64,000 nucleotides of DNA from Gillisella vitis (lineage in GTDB: Bacteria; Pseudomonadota; Alphaproteobacteria; Rhizobiales; Rhizobiaceae). A model generated the notes under the pieces. That model ran no database searches. It was given only the letters and a program-made list of their open reading frames with translations, and was not told the DNA's origin. This document shows positions 54,881-63,737 of this stretch, in pieces. The translations under genes were made by a program, and so were the position numbers. The stretch covers positions 1 to 64,000 of the forward strand of contig NZ_JACHLU010000023.1 of the NCBI RefSeq assembly GCF_014204625.1, written 5' to 3'. Within the stretch, counting starts at the first letter, position 1, and the number at the start of each line of letters is the position of its first letter.

Positions 54881-54894
54881 CGGGAGCGGCCCTG

Positions 54895-55284
54895 ATGGAC
54901 GGCAAGACCCTCGCGCGCATTGGCGCCGTCGTCTTCGTCGCGGTCGCCATCGTCGCGACCGCGATCGAGATGAACCGAAAGCCCGATAGCCAGAACAGTG
55001 CGCCGACGGTGGCGCGCCCGTCATCGATGCGAGATTCGCTCGACGCGGAACTCGCCCGGTGCAGCGGCATCGGTGAAGCAGGTAGCCGCGACCCGTCCTG
55101 CCTGAAGGCATGGGGACAGGCCCGTCGCCGTTTCCTCGGCCAGCCCGCGCCCGTGCCTTCGCCGGCTCCGGTCGCGCCGACAACGCTGTTCCCGAACGTG
55201 CCCGCATCCGCCGATCCGGCCATGCCCGCCGCCCAGCCCGAACCCGCCAAACCACCGGTATCGTCTGACGAAGGAGCGCGCTGA
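54895..55284 (+). CDS. TrbK-alt-type entry-exclusion protein
   Basis: A 129-aa protein: one N-terminal membrane helix (IGAVVFVAVAIVATAIEM), then DAELARCSGIGEAGSRDPSCLKAWGQARRRFL and a Pro/Ala-rich tail. The ARCxxxGExxxxDPxCxxAWAxxRRRFL pattern is that of the putative entry-exclusion protein TrbK-alt, which replaces trbK in alphaproteobacterial trb operons. It overlaps trbL (TGATG). Confidence 0.88.
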   Translation: MDGKTLARIGAVVFVAVAIVATAIEMNRKPDSQNSAPTVARPSSMRDSLDAELARCSGIGEAGSRDPSCLKAWGQARRRFLGQPAPVPSPAPVAPTTLFPNVPASADPAMPAAQPEPAKPPVSSDEGAR

Positions 55285-56648
55285 TGCAAGGGACGGGCGT
55301 TATCGACCACTTCCTCGAAGTCTTCACCCGCTACATCGATGGCGGCTTCGGGCTGTTGCGTCCCGAGGTGGCCTTCATCGCCACGACGCTGATCGTCATC
55401 GACGTGACGCTGGCGGCGCTCTTCTGGAGCTGGGGCGCCGACGAGGACATCATTGCGCGGCTGGTGAAGAAGACCCTGTTCGTCGGCGTCTTCGCCTACA
55501 TCATCGGCAACTGGAACAATCTCGCCCGCATCGTCTTCGAGAGTTTCGCCGGTCTCGGCCTGAAGGCGTCCGGCACCGGCTTTTCCGTCACCGACCTGCT
55601 GCGCCCCGGCAAGGTGGCGCAGACCGGGTTGGATGCCGGTCATCCGCTGCTCGACTCGATCTCGAACCTGATGGGCTACTGGTCCTTCTTCGAGAACTTC
55701 ATCCAGATCGCCTGCATGTTGTTCGCCTGGGCGCTGGTGCTGCTCGCCTTCTTCGTCCTCGCCATCCAGCTTTTCGTCACCCTGATCGAGTTCAAGCTGA
55801 CGACGCTGGCGGGTTTCGTGCTGATCCCCTTCGGCCTGTTCGGCAAGTCCGCCTTCATGGCCGAACGGGTGCTCGGGAATGTCATCTCGTCGGGCATCAA
55901 GGTACTGGTGTTGGCCGTCATCATCGGCATCGGCTCGACGCTGTTCTCGGAGTTCACCCAAGGCTTCAACGGCGCGACGCCGACCATCGATGACGCCATG
56001 GCGATCGTGCTCGCGGCCTTGTCGCTGCTCGGCCTCGGAATCTTCGGGCCCGGCATCGCCAACGGTCTTGTCTCTGGCGGCCCGCAGCTCGGCGCGGGGG
56101 CTGCGATCGGCACCGGTCTTGCCGCTGGCGGCATGGTTGCGGCGGGTGGAGCGGCGATTGGCGCGGTGGCCTCCGGTGGCGCATCCCTCATCGGTGGTGC
56201 GGCAGCCGCCGCGCGTGGCGGGGCCGCGCTCGCTGGTGGAGCCTCGACGGCCTACAGCCTTGGCGCTGCCGGTCAGTCCGGCGCATCCGCCGTCGCCTCC
56301 GGTCTCGGCAATGTCGCCAGCACAGGCGCACAGGCCGCCGTCTCGCCGCTGAAGAAGGCCGCTGGCCGTGCCGCCGACAGCCTGAAGTCCAGCTACCAAT
56401 CCGGGGCGCGCACGGCGTTCGAGGTGTCTGGCGGATCGTCCACCGCCGGCACCGTCGGCGGCGGCGATGCCGGGAGCGAAGCCGGTTCATCCGCATCCCC
56501 GTCCGCTGTCGGCAGTCCGCCCAACTGGGCCAAGCGGATGCAGCGCTCCCAGAAAATGTCTCACGGCGTTCAGGCCGCCGCCCATGCCGTCAAGTCCGGC
56601 GACAGCCATGGCGGCGGCTCCTCCGTCAACCTCTCCGAAAGCGACTGA
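55284..56648 (+). CDS. trbL: TrbL, polytopic inner-membrane channel protein (VirB6-like)
   Basis: A 454-aa protein: five or so membrane helices in the first 270 residues, including VAFIATTLIVIDVTLAALFW and ALVLLAFFVLAIQLFVTLIE, then a Gly/Ala/Ser-rich tail (about 270-454). The start FTRYIDGGFGLLRPEVAF is typical of TrbL. It spans the inner membrane and shapes the DNA path. It is followed by trbF after two bases. Confidence 0.95.
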   Translation: MQGTGVIDHFLEVFTRYIDGGFGLLRPEVAFIATTLIVIDVTLAALFWSWGADEDIIARLVKKTLFVGVFAYIIGNWNNLARIVFESFAGLGLKASGTGFSVTDLLRPGKVAQTGLDAGHPLLDSISNLMGYWSFFENFIQIACMLFAWALVLLAFFVLAIQLFVTLIEFKLTTLAGFVLIPFGLFGKSAFMAERVLGNVISSGIKVLVLAVIIGIGSTLFSEFTQGFNGATPTIDDAMAIVLAALSLLGLGIFGPGIANGLVSGGPQLGAGAAIGTGLAAGGMVAAGGAAIGAVASGGASLIGGAAAAARGGAALAGGASTAYSLGAAGQSGASAVASGLGNVASTGAQAAVSPLKKAAGRAADSLKSSYQSGARTAFEVSGGSSTAGTVGGGDAGSEAGSSASPSAVGSPPNWAKRMQRSQKMSHGVQAAAHAVKSGDSHGGGSSVNLSESD

Positions 56649-56650
56649 CC

Positions 56651-57334
56651 ATGTTCAAGCGACCCGCCGCGCATTACGGCAAATCCCCGCAACCCGAGAC
56701 CCCGTATCAGCGCGCCGCCCAGGTCTGGGATGACCGCATCGGCTCGGCCCGCGTGCAGGCGAAGAACTGGCGGCTGATGGCCTTCGGATCGCTCGCCCTG
56801 TCGGCGGGACTGTCGGCCGCACTGGTCTGGCAGTCGCTCAGCGGCTCCGTCGTGCCGTGGGTCGTGCAGGTCGACAAGCTCGGCCAGGCGCAGGCCGTCG
56901 CACCCGCCACCGCCGACTATCAGCCCAACGACGCGCAGATCGCCTTCTATCTGGCGCGGTTCGTCGAGCAGGTCCGTTCGATCCCGGCCGATGCGATCAT
57001 CGTGCGGCAGAATTGGCTGCGCGCCTACGACTTCACCACGCAGGCCGGCGCGCTGGCGCTCAATGATTACGCCCGCGCCAACGATCCCTTCGGCAAGGTC
57101 GGCAAGCAACAGGTCGCGGTCGAAGTCTCCAGCGTCATCCGCGCCTCGCCATCGAGCTTCCGCGTCGCCTGGATCGAGCGTCGGTATCAGGACGGCTCGC
57201 TCGCCAGCACCGAACGCTGGTCTGCCATCCTCACCGTCGCCGTGCAGCCGCCCCGCGACGCCGACACGCTCAGGAAGAACCCGCTCGGAATCTACATCAA
57301 CGCCATCAACTGGTCGAAGGAACTCGGACAATGA
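56651..57334 (+). CDS. trbF: TrbF (VirB8-like) assembly protein
   Basis: A 227-aa protein: the N-terminal cytoplasmic TPYQRAAQVWDDRIGSARVQ, one membrane helix (FGSLALSAGLSAALVWQS), and the VirB8-like periplasmic domain (DAQIAFYLARFVEQVRSIPADAI). It nucleates assembly of the channel. Its end overlaps trbG (ATGA). Confidence 0.95.
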   Translation: MFKRPAAHYGKSPQPETPYQRAAQVWDDRIGSARVQAKNWRLMAFGSLALSAGLSAALVWQSLSGSVVPWVVQVDKLGQAQAVAPATADYQPNDAQIAFYLARFVEQVRSIPADAIIVRQNWLRAYDFTTQAGALALNDYARANDPFGKVGKQQVAVEVSSVIRASPSSFRVAWIERRYQDGSLASTERWSAILTVAVQPPRDADTLRKNPLGIYINAINWSKELGQ

Positions 57335-58359
57335 CGCCTGCCTCTCGCAAAACCGGGAGGCCGGTTTTCCGTAAAGCCGCTTTCCCGCTTTTCCTGCTTT
57401 CCGTCACGGCGCTCGCCGGCTGTGCCGGCCATGTGCCGCCGCCGGAGATTTCCTATGACGATGCGGCTCCGGCCGTGCAGGGCGTCGATCCACCGGCCCC
57501 CGTCACCATCGTCAGCCTGCCGAAACCGCTTCCCTTGCCGGGACAACTGAAGCCGGTCGGCAAAGACGACAAGCCTGTGCCCGAGGCCGCCGATCCGACC
57601 GTGCGCGTCAATCAGGCCAATGCGGCGGCGCGGATGCAGCCGGTGCGCGACGGCTTCATCAACTCGATGCAGGTCTATCCCTTCGTCGATGGCGCGCTCT
57701 ATCAGGTCTATTCGTCACCCGGCCAGATCACCGACATCGGCCTCCAGCCCGGCGAACAGCTCGTCGGCTCCGGCCCGGTCGCCGCCGGCGACACGGTGCG
57801 CTGGATCATCGGCGACACCGAGAGCGGGACTGGCGCAGGCCGCCAAGTCCATATCCTCGTCAAGCCCACGCGCGCCGAGCTGATGACCAACCTCGTCATC
57901 AACACCGACCGCCGCACCTATCACATGGAACTGCGCTCGACCGAGAAGACCTATATGGCTTCGGTCTCCTGGCAATATCCGCAGGACCAGCTCATCGCGC
58001 TGCGTCGGCAGAACCAACAGGCGGAAGCCGCGCAGCCGGTCGCCAGCGGCGTCGATCTGTCGAGGGTCAACTTCCGCTACGAGGTCTCCGGCGACCGCGC
58101 GCCGTGGCGGCCGCTCCGCGCCTTCGACGACGGCCGGCAGGTGTTCATCGAGTTCCCGCGCGGCATCGGCCAGGGCGAGATGCCGCCGCTCTTCGTCGTC
58201 GGCCCGGAGGGCGACACCTCCGAGCTGGTGAACTACCGCGTGCGCGGCAATTACATGATCGTCGATCGGCTGTTCGCCGCCGCCGAACTGCGCTTCGGCG
58301 CGACGAAGGATCAGAAGCGTGTTCGCATCTCCCGGACGGACGGGAGGCCGGCGTCATGA
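57331..58359 (+). CDS. trbG: TrbG (VirB9-like) outer-membrane-channel lipoprotein
   Basis: A 342-aa protein with an N-terminal lipobox L28-A-G-C31 and a VirB9-type C-terminal domain (FRYEVSGDRAPWRPLRAFDD, VDRLFAAAELRFG). It forms part of the outer ring with TrbI. Its unusually basic first 15 residues (RKTGRPVFRK) are encoded by a perfect palindrome (57349-57368) and look like an insertion into the signal region. It overlaps both neighbours by ATGA. Confidence 0.94.
   Translation: MTPASRKTGRPVFRKAAFPLFLLSVTALAGCAGHVPPPEISYDDAAPAVQGVDPPAPVTIVSLPKPLPLPGQLKPVGKDDKPVPEAADPTVRVNQANAAARMQPVRDGFINSMQVYPFVDGALYQVYSSPGQITDIGLQPGEQLVGSGPVAAGDTVRWIIGDTESGTGAGRQVHILVKPTRAELMTNLVINTDRRTYHMELRSTEKTYMASVSWQYPQDQLIALRRQNQQAEAAQPVASGVDLSRVNFRYEVSGDRAPWRPLRAFDDGRQVFIEFPRGIGQGEMPPLFVVGPEGDTSELVNYRVRGNYMIVDRLFAAAELRFGATKDQKRVRISRTDGRPAS
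57349..57368. repeat. Small palindrome inside the trbG signal region
   Basis: AAAACCGG-GAGG-CCGGTTTT: perfect 8-bp arms with a 4-bp spacer, followed by TTTCCGTAAAGCCG, the motif also seen at the repA palindrome. In frame it encodes KTGRPVF near the trbG N-terminus. It may belong to a family of small in-frame palindromic inserts. Confidence 0.45.
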
Positions 58360-59606
58360 GCGAGACCGATCCCCACAAGGAAGAGGGCAAGAAACCGGCC
58401 GCACCGGAAGTGTCGGACGACGCCCGCCCGCTGACCGGAGAACCGGTCGCGCCGATGCGGCTGCGGCCCGAGCCGCCGCGCGTCACCCGCCTGTCGCGCA
58501 AGGTGTTGATCGGCCTCGGCGCGGCCAGCAGCCTCGCGATCAGTGGTGCGCTCTACTATGCGCTCCAGAACCGGAGTGGCGGTCAGGGCCAGGAACTTTA
58601 TTCCACCGACAACCGCCCGACGCCCGACGGCCTCAACGGTCTGCCGAAGGACTATTCGGGCGTGCCGAAGCTTGGGCCGCCGCTGCCCGGCGATCTCGGT
58701 CGTCCGATCCTGAACGCGCAAAATGCGGGCCAGCCAGCCCCAACGCCGGGGATTGTCACGCCCAACACCGGGCCGGTTGGGCCGACACCGGAGGAACAGC
58801 GTCGGGCGCAGGAACTGGAGGCGGCGCGGCTCGCCAAGCTGTTCGCCCCGACCGAGACACGGGCCGCGACCAGTGGCACGGCCATGTCGCCGACCGCGAC
58901 CACTACGCCTTCGACCGATCTCGCCAGCCTCGGCTTGGCACCGCAGCCGGCGACACCTTCAGCCCAGCAGCGTCAGCAGGCGTTTCTCGACCAGACGCCT
59001 GACAAGCGCACCGTGTCGCCCGATCGCGTGGCCGCGCCCGCATCTCCCAACGTTCTTCAGGCCGGGGCGGTGATTGCCGCCGCACTCATCACCGGAATTC
59101 GCTCCGATTTGCCCGGCCAGATCACCGCGCAGGTGACGGAGAACATCTACGACAGTCCAACGGGCAAGATCCTGCTCATCCCGCAAGGCACCCGCGTCGT
59201 CGGTCAATACGACAACGGCGTCGGTTTCGGCCAGAAGCGCATCCTGCTCGTCTGGAACCGGCTGATTTTCCCGAATGGCCGCTCGATCGTCCTGGAACGC
59301 CAGCCCGGTGCGGACGCTGAGGGCTATGCCGGGCTTCAGGATGGCGTCGACTACCATTGGGGTGAGCTGTTCAAGGCGGCCGCACTGTCCACGCTGCTGT
59401 CGATCGGCAGCCAGATGGGGTCTTCGAGCGACGAGAGCGAGATCGCCCGCGCGCTGCGTCAGGGTGCGTCGGACAGCGTGAGCCAGGTTGGCCGGCAGGT
59501 GGTCGGCCGCCAGCTCGACATTGCACCGACCCTCACCATTCGGCCGGGTTTCCCCGTCCGCGTCATCGTCACGCGCGATCTCGTCCTCGAACCCTACGGA
59601 GGCTGA
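58356..59606 (+). CDS. trbI: TrbI (VirB10-like) channel protein
   Basis: A 416-aa protein: a cytoplasmic acidic N-terminus, one membrane helix (VLIGLGAASSLAISGALYYA), a Pro-rich periplasmic linker (about 110-250), and the conserved VirB10 C-terminal domain (LQAGAVIAAALITGIRSDLP, ITAQVTENIYDSPTGKILLI, IPQGTRVVGQYD). It bridges inner and outer membranes. The ATG overlaps the trbG stop. Confidence 0.95.
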   Translation: MSETDPHKEEGKKPAAPEVSDDARPLTGEPVAPMRLRPEPPRVTRLSRKVLIGLGAASSLAISGALYYALQNRSGGQGQELYSTDNRPTPDGLNGLPKDYSGVPKLGPPLPGDLGRPILNAQNAGQPAPTPGIVTPNTGPVGPTPEEQRRAQELEAARLAKLFAPTETRAATSGTAMSPTATTTPSTDLASLGLAPQPATPSAQQRQQAFLDQTPDKRTVSPDRVAAPASPNVLQAGAVIAAALITGIRSDLPGQITAQVTENIYDSPTGKILLIPQGTRVVGQYDNGVGFGQKRILLVWNRLIFPNGRSIVLERQPGADAEGYAGLQDGVDYHWGELFKAAALSTLLSIGSQMGSSSDESEIARALRQGASDSVSQVGRQVVGRQLDIAPTLTIRPGFPVRVIVTRDLVLEPYGG

Positions 59607-59607
59607 C

Positions 59608-59835
59608 ATGGCAAAGCTGAAACTCGGTCCGATCGCCGATGACAAGCCAGTCAAGGTGACTTTGGAATTGCCCGCCAGTTTGCACCGCGATCTGACGGCC
59701 TACGCCGACATCCTCGCCCGCGAAGCCGGACAATCCGCGACCGATCCCGTCCGCCTGATTGTTCCGATGCTGGAGCGCTTCATCGCGACGGATCGTGGGT
59801 TTGCGAAGGCGCGACGTGCAACGCCAAATCACTGA
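59608..59835 (+). CDS. DUF2274 protein at the end of the trb operon
   Basis: A 75-aa DUF2274 protein: MAKLKLGPIADDKPVKVTLE and LPASLHRDLTAYADILARE are the diagnostic blocks, RHH-like in appearance. It is the usual last gene of this type of trb operon, after trbI. Its final codons overlap the 3' end of the convergent LysR gene by seven bases, which marks the junction of transfer module and cargo. Confidence 0.9.
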   Translation: MAKLKLGPIADDKPVKVTLELPASLHRDLTAYADILAREAGQSATDPVRLIVPMLERFIATDRGFAKARRATPNH

Positions 59836-60758
59836 TCTGCACGGCTGTTCGTGACGGGGCTTTGGGCGCAGAGCGCCTTTACAACGCTGAGGAAACGTCG
59901 GAATGCAGGGTTGTCGTTCTTCGGCGACCACACTGCGGAGAACTGCAAGGCCTCACCGGAAATCGGGCGCAGGATAACCCCGGAATGGTCTCCTTCCGCC
60001 ATCGCTCCCGTCGACAGCAACACGCCCCGTCCGAGCGCCACCAAGGGTACGAGATTATCGCAACCGACACTTTGCGGCTGGAGGCTGGGAGCATGGCCGA
60101 GATCGGCAAGGCGTGCCGTCACGAGCGACCTCAGTTCCTGGCCCAACGCCGTTCCAGGGACGATGAAGGATTCATCCACCAGATCCATCCACGACAGTTC
60201 GGCATGACGCGACAACGGGTGATGTTCAGGTAGCAGGACGAAGATGCGGCAAGACCAGAGCGGAAGAACGTCGCATCCGCCCCAGGGCCGCGTCCCGATC
60301 AGAAAGGCGACATCGAGATCGAAGCGTCGGATAGCGTTGATGTGCGCCACTGGCTCCGCATCGACGAGTTCGATACGCACGCCTTCATGGCTCTTGCCAA
60401 ACTCTCGTAGAAGGTGGGCAGGAAAACCATTGGCGATCGGCGCGACCAGCCCGATGCGGACACGGCCATCCATGCCGCGACCGATCGAGGAGAGATCGGC
60501 AGCCCCTTCGCTGACCTGTCCGAGGATCGCCCGTGCCCTGATCTTGAACTTATCGCCGGCGACCGTGAGCCGCACGCCCCCATTATATCGTTGGAAGAGT
60601 GAAACACCGAGTTGATCTTCCAGATCGCGGATGCGGCGACTGATCGAGGATTCCTGGATGCCGAGCATTGCGCCGGCCCTGCGGAAGCTTCCATGCTCCG
60701 CCGCAGCCAGGAAACAGCGGAGGTGGCGCAGCTCTATCTTCTGAGGGCTATCGGCCAC
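59829..60758 (-). CDS. LysR-family regulator (cargo block 2)
   Basis: 309 aa. The HTH (LRCFLAAAEHGSFRRAGAMLG, ESSISRRIRDLEDQLGVSLF) is followed by the ligand-binding domain (RRFDLDVAFLIGTRPWGGCD, LVALGRGVLLSTGAMAEGD). GTG 60758 was chosen because GAGGAGGG lies four bases upstream. It is a paralogue of the LysR at 29421-30329 and of the truncated one at 32213-32531. It overlaps the DUF2274 3' end and is transcribed toward the transfer operon, so it was inserted at its end. It probably regulates the hydrolase/efflux genes to its right or a distant target. Confidence 0.88.
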   Translation of the reverse strand: MADSPQKIELRHLRCFLAAAEHGSFRRAGAMLGIQESSISRRIRDLEDQLGVSLFQRYNGGVRLTVAGDKFKIRARAILGQVSEGAADLSSIGRGMDGRVRIGLVAPIANGFPAHLLREFGKSHEGVRIELVDAEPVAHINAIRRFDLDVAFLIGTRPWGGCDVLPLWSCRIFVLLPEHHPLSRHAELSWMDLVDESFIVPGTALGQELRSLVTARLADLGHAPSLQPQSVGCDNLVPLVALGRGVLLSTGAMAEGDHSGVILRPISGEALQFSAVWSPKNDNPAFRRFLSVVKALCAQSPVTNSRADQ

Positions 60759-61138
60759 GATGCCCTCCTCTCGCTGGCGGACCTCGTCGCCGAGCCGTTC
60801 GTGTTGGCGACCGGGGGATGCCATGTCCATGCTGGCATGCTGGCACGCTGGCAAAAGCGGCCGGGTTGTCGCTGGGCGATATTCGGATGGAGGTACGCGA
60901 CTGGACCAGCGCGGTTGCACTGGTCCGCGAAGGTGTCGGGGTCGGCATTGTGCCGGAATCGACTTTGCCCGAGAAGCGGAAGGGGCTGCGGATTGCCAAG
61001 ATCGATCCGCCGATGAGCCGCCATTTCGGGCTGATGGTTGCGCCTGGACGAGAACTATCCCGAACCGCCAGCCTATTATTTGAGATGGTCCGCAACAATC
61101 TGTCCTGGATCGGGCAAGACACTTCCGCTCATCCGTAA
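60759..61138 (+). pseudogene. Frameshifted LysR ligand-binding-domain remnant
   Basis: Opposite to the intact LysR, two plus-strand frames together read as a LysR C-terminal half: LLSLADLVAEPFVLATGGCH, then after a shift near 60850, DWTSAVALVREGVGVGIVPE and HFGLMVAPGRELSRTASLLF. There is no HTH and no start. The arrangement, an intact LysR beside a truncated opposite-strand LysR, mirrors 32213-32881. Confidence 0.65.
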
Positions 61139-62322
61139 ATCGCCCGCACCAGCTCATCGGGAAACCTTCCGCCCGGAGACTGGCCTTCCAGCCCAGCATT
61201 GGTAAAGGCGACGACAGTCAGCCCGTTGGTCCGATCAACGAACCACGAATGACCATAGGCGCCGCCCATGCGCCATGTCCCGACCGGCTCCGGGGAACTG
61301 GCGGCGACGGGATCGCGCAGGATCGTAAAACCGAGGCCGAAGCCGCGTCCGGGCCACGGGAGCAGGTCCATGCCCGGTGTCTGGTCCTTTATCATCGCCT
61401 CGACCTGGGCGACGGAGAGCAGCGGCGCTCCGCCTTTGCGCAGGGCTTCGAGGACGGCGAGAAGATCGCCGGCCGAGCCGATCATGCCTGCGCCGCCGGA
61501 GGGATAAGCGCTTTCGTCAAAGGCGCGCGCCAGCGACATGCGCAATCCTTCCGAGCCCTCAATAAAGGGCAGCGGGATGATTTCGAGGTCGGCCATCCGA
61601 CGCGGCGCGCCGCCGTCATCTACGTAACCGGCGGCCAGCCGTTCGGGGTCGGTCACAGCAAAACCCGTGTCGATCAGCCCGAGCGGTCCCATCACCAGTT
61701 CCCGCACCGCCTCAGCAAGAGGAAGACCGGCGGCGCACTCGATAACCAGCCCGAGCACGTCGGTCGCCAGCGAATAGTTCCATGCCGTTCCCGGCGCGAA
61801 CAGAAGCGGCACCGTGCCGATGCGGCGGATGTTCTCGGCAAGCGTCACATCGGCAAGGTCCATACCGTCGGACACACCAGCTCTGTGATACGGGCCGTCC
61901 GTCGGTTCGAGGAACCCATAACTCAACCCCGCCATGTGGTTGAGCAGGTGGCGGATGGTGATGGTGTGAATGCTGCCGTCAGGCGATGCCGGCCGGAAGT
62001 CCGGCAGCCAGTTCGTCACCGGCGCATCGAGCGCGAGCCGGCCCTGTGCGACCAGCGCCATCGCCGCCACCGAGGCATAGACCTTCGACACCGACGCCAG
62101 CCGGAACAGCGTATCCGGCGTCATCGGCCGGTTGGCCTCCCGATCGGCAAAACCCGCCGCGCGGCTATAGATGATCTCGCCGTCCTTGGCGGCGAGCACC
62201 ACCGTGCCGACGACCCGCTGTTCGGCAAGAGCAGCGTCGATGACGGCATCGACACGCTCGCGAAGAGGCGGCTTGCTATCAGCCAGCAAAACGGAAGGGT
62301 TATCGACGGAATTGAGAGGCAT
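61129..62322 (-). CDS. Serine hydrolase of the class C beta-lactamase/esterase superfamily (2)
   Basis: A 397-aa protein: S77-V-S-K80 (SxxK), Y-S-L in NYSLATDVLG, and YGHSWFVDRTNG as third box. It is closely similar to the hydrolase at 30388-31524 (shared TGFAV, SGGAGM and GFGLGF/YGWAV blocks) and likewise lacks a signal peptide. The ATG at 62322 was chosen because GGAG lies six bases upstream. It begins 26 bases after the MFS stop, so both are likely co-transcribed. It probably hydrolyses an ester or lactone; antibiotic resistance is not implied. Confidence 0.87.
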   Translation of the reverse strand: MPLNSVDNPSVLLADSKPPLRERVDAVIDAALAEQRVVGTVVLAAKDGEIIYSRAAGFADREANRPMTPDTLFRLASVSKVYASVAAMALVAQGRLALDAPVTNWLPDFRPASPDGSIHTITIRHLLNHMAGLSYGFLEPTDGPYHRAGVSDGMDLADVTLAENIRRIGTVPLLFAPGTAWNYSLATDVLGLVIECAAGLPLAEAVRELVMGPLGLIDTGFAVTDPERLAAGYVDDGGAPRRMADLEIIPLPFIEGSEGLRMSLARAFDESAYPSGGAGMIGSAGDLLAVLEALRKGGAPLLSVAQVEAMIKDQTPGMDLLPWPGRGFGLGFTILRDPVAASSPEPVGTWRMGGAYGHSWFVDRTNGLTVVAFTNAGLEGQSPGGRFPDELVRAIYG

Positions 62323-62348
62323 AGGAGGCTCCAGAGGTTTGAAACACA

Positions 62349-63569
62349 TCAAAGGGTGCGCGTCGCCGGAAAGCCGTTCCGGCGGGCGGCCAGGGCAACG
62401 ATCAGCGTGGGCACGAGCAGGCCGAGTAAAGCGGGTGCAAAGGCGGAAACGCCGATCTTTTCGAGCAGCAGGCCGCCGATGATTCCACCGCCAGCAATCG
62501 CCATATTCCAGGCCGTGACGAGCATGGATTGCGCGACATCGGCCGCGTCGCCAGCGGTCTTTGCCAGCGCGGTCTGAAAGAGCGTCGCCGCTCCGCCGAA
62601 CGAAAGCCCCCAGATCGCAACGGCTGCGTAGATCGCGGCGGAATTGCCGGAGCAGATACCGAACGCCAGCGCCGCGAGGCCGAACAGGATGGTGCTCGCC
62701 AAGGTCAGCGCGCGCAGACGCCGGTCGATATACGCGCCGACGATCCAGATGCCGATTAGCGACGTGAGACCGAAGACGAGAAGAGCCAGGTCCGTGCGAC
62801 CGCCCATGCCAGAGGCGGCGAGGAACGGCGCGATATAGGTGTAGAGGATGTTGTGGGCGAGGACGAAGGCCAGCGTCACGAACAGCACAGGGCGGACGCC
62901 GGCCATGCCGAATACGTTGCGCAAGGAATGCCGCTTATCGGCCGTTTGTCCGGGGAAGTCCGGCACCTTGGCCGTTACCCAGACGATCAGGATCAGTGTC
63001 AGGACGCTCATCAGCCCAAAGCAAGCGCGCCAGCCGATTGCCGTGCCGATAAAGGTGCCGGCGGGAATGCCGAGCGAGAGCGCCAGCGGCGTGCCGACCA
63101 TGGCGACGGCAATAGCGCGTCCCTTCATCTGGTCGGGCACCATCCGCGCGGCGTATCCGGCGAGCAGCGCCCAGAGGAGCCCTGCCGACACGCCCGCTAT
63201 GAGCCGGGCCGCCATCGTCAGCATGTAATGTCCCGATACAGCCGTCACGGTGTTGGCCACAGCGAAGCCGATGATGGCCGCGAGCAGCAGCGGCTTGCGC
63301 CGCAGCCCCTGCGTTGCCGCCGTCAGCGGGATGGCGGCCACCAGCGAGCCGATTGCATAGATGGTGACGAGCTGCCCGGCGAGCGCCTCCGACACGGACA
63401 GTCCATTGCCGATCTGCGGCAGAAGACCGGCGGGTAGCGCTTCGGTCAGGATGGTGATGAAACCTGCCGTCGCCAGTGCAAGGAGCGCCGGGAGGGGAAA
63501 GCGCCCTGATTCGACAGCAGCGCCGTCTCTGTTCTCCTTGACCGGATCGTGTTCCGTTGTCGTCGCCAT
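62349..63569 (-). CDS. Major facilitator superfamily efflux transporter
   Basis: A 406-aa protein with about 12 hydrophobic segments. The drug/sugar-efflux type is suggested by ITILTEALPAGLLPQIGNGL in TM1 and the motif C-like AVAMVGTPLALSLGIPAG in TM5. It resembles arabinose-efflux/YdhP-type permeases. ATG 63569 has AGGCGG upstream. It is divergent from a LysR gene at 63738 and followed by the hydrolase, giving a LysR/MFS/hydrolase module that may export or detoxify a small compound. Substrate unknown. Confidence 0.9.
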   Translation of the reverse strand: MATTTEHDPVKENRDGAAVESGRFPLPALLALATAGFITILTEALPAGLLPQIGNGLSVSEALAGQLVTIYAIGSLVAAIPLTAATQGLRRKPLLLAAIIGFAVANTVTAVSGHYMLTMAARLIAGVSAGLLWALLAGYAARMVPDQMKGRAIAVAMVGTPLALSLGIPAGTFIGTAIGWRACFGLMSVLTLILIVWVTAKVPDFPGQTADKRHSLRNVFGMAGVRPVLFVTLAFVLAHNILYTYIAPFLAASGMGGRTDLALLVFGLTSLIGIWIVGAYIDRRLRALTLASTILFGLAALAFGICSGNSAAIYAAVAIWGLSFGGAATLFQTALAKTAGDAADVAQSMLVTAWNMAIAGGGIIGGLLLEKIGVSAFAPALLGLLVPTLIVALAARRNGFPATRTL

Positions 63570-63695
63570 GGTGCCGCCTGTCTGAACGAAGCGGCGACCG
63601 ATCCTCGGCCGCACACGACACGAGCGCCGGTCGCCGGCCAAATCTCTGACGGCAATGATAGATTCGTTGGAGAGTCGCGATAATCAGGCTATAAT

Positions 63696-63710
63696 TCCAA
63701 ACATATTGGA
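63696..63710. promoter_or_regulatory. Candidate LysR operator between MFS and LysR genes
   Basis: TCCAA-ACATA-TTGGA is a perfect 5-bp inverted repeat in the divergent promoter region, next to a TATAAT hexamer (63690-63695). Such sites commonly bind the divergently coded LysR protein. Tentative. Confidence 0.4.
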
Positions 63711-63737
63711 CGCATGAGTCCGTAATAGGTTCGGCAG

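Noticed and set aside
54720..56399. 559-codon minus-strand open frame opposite trbK/trbL
   Set aside because: It crosses several trb genes in antisense and its composition reflects the Ala/Gly-rich TrbL tail.
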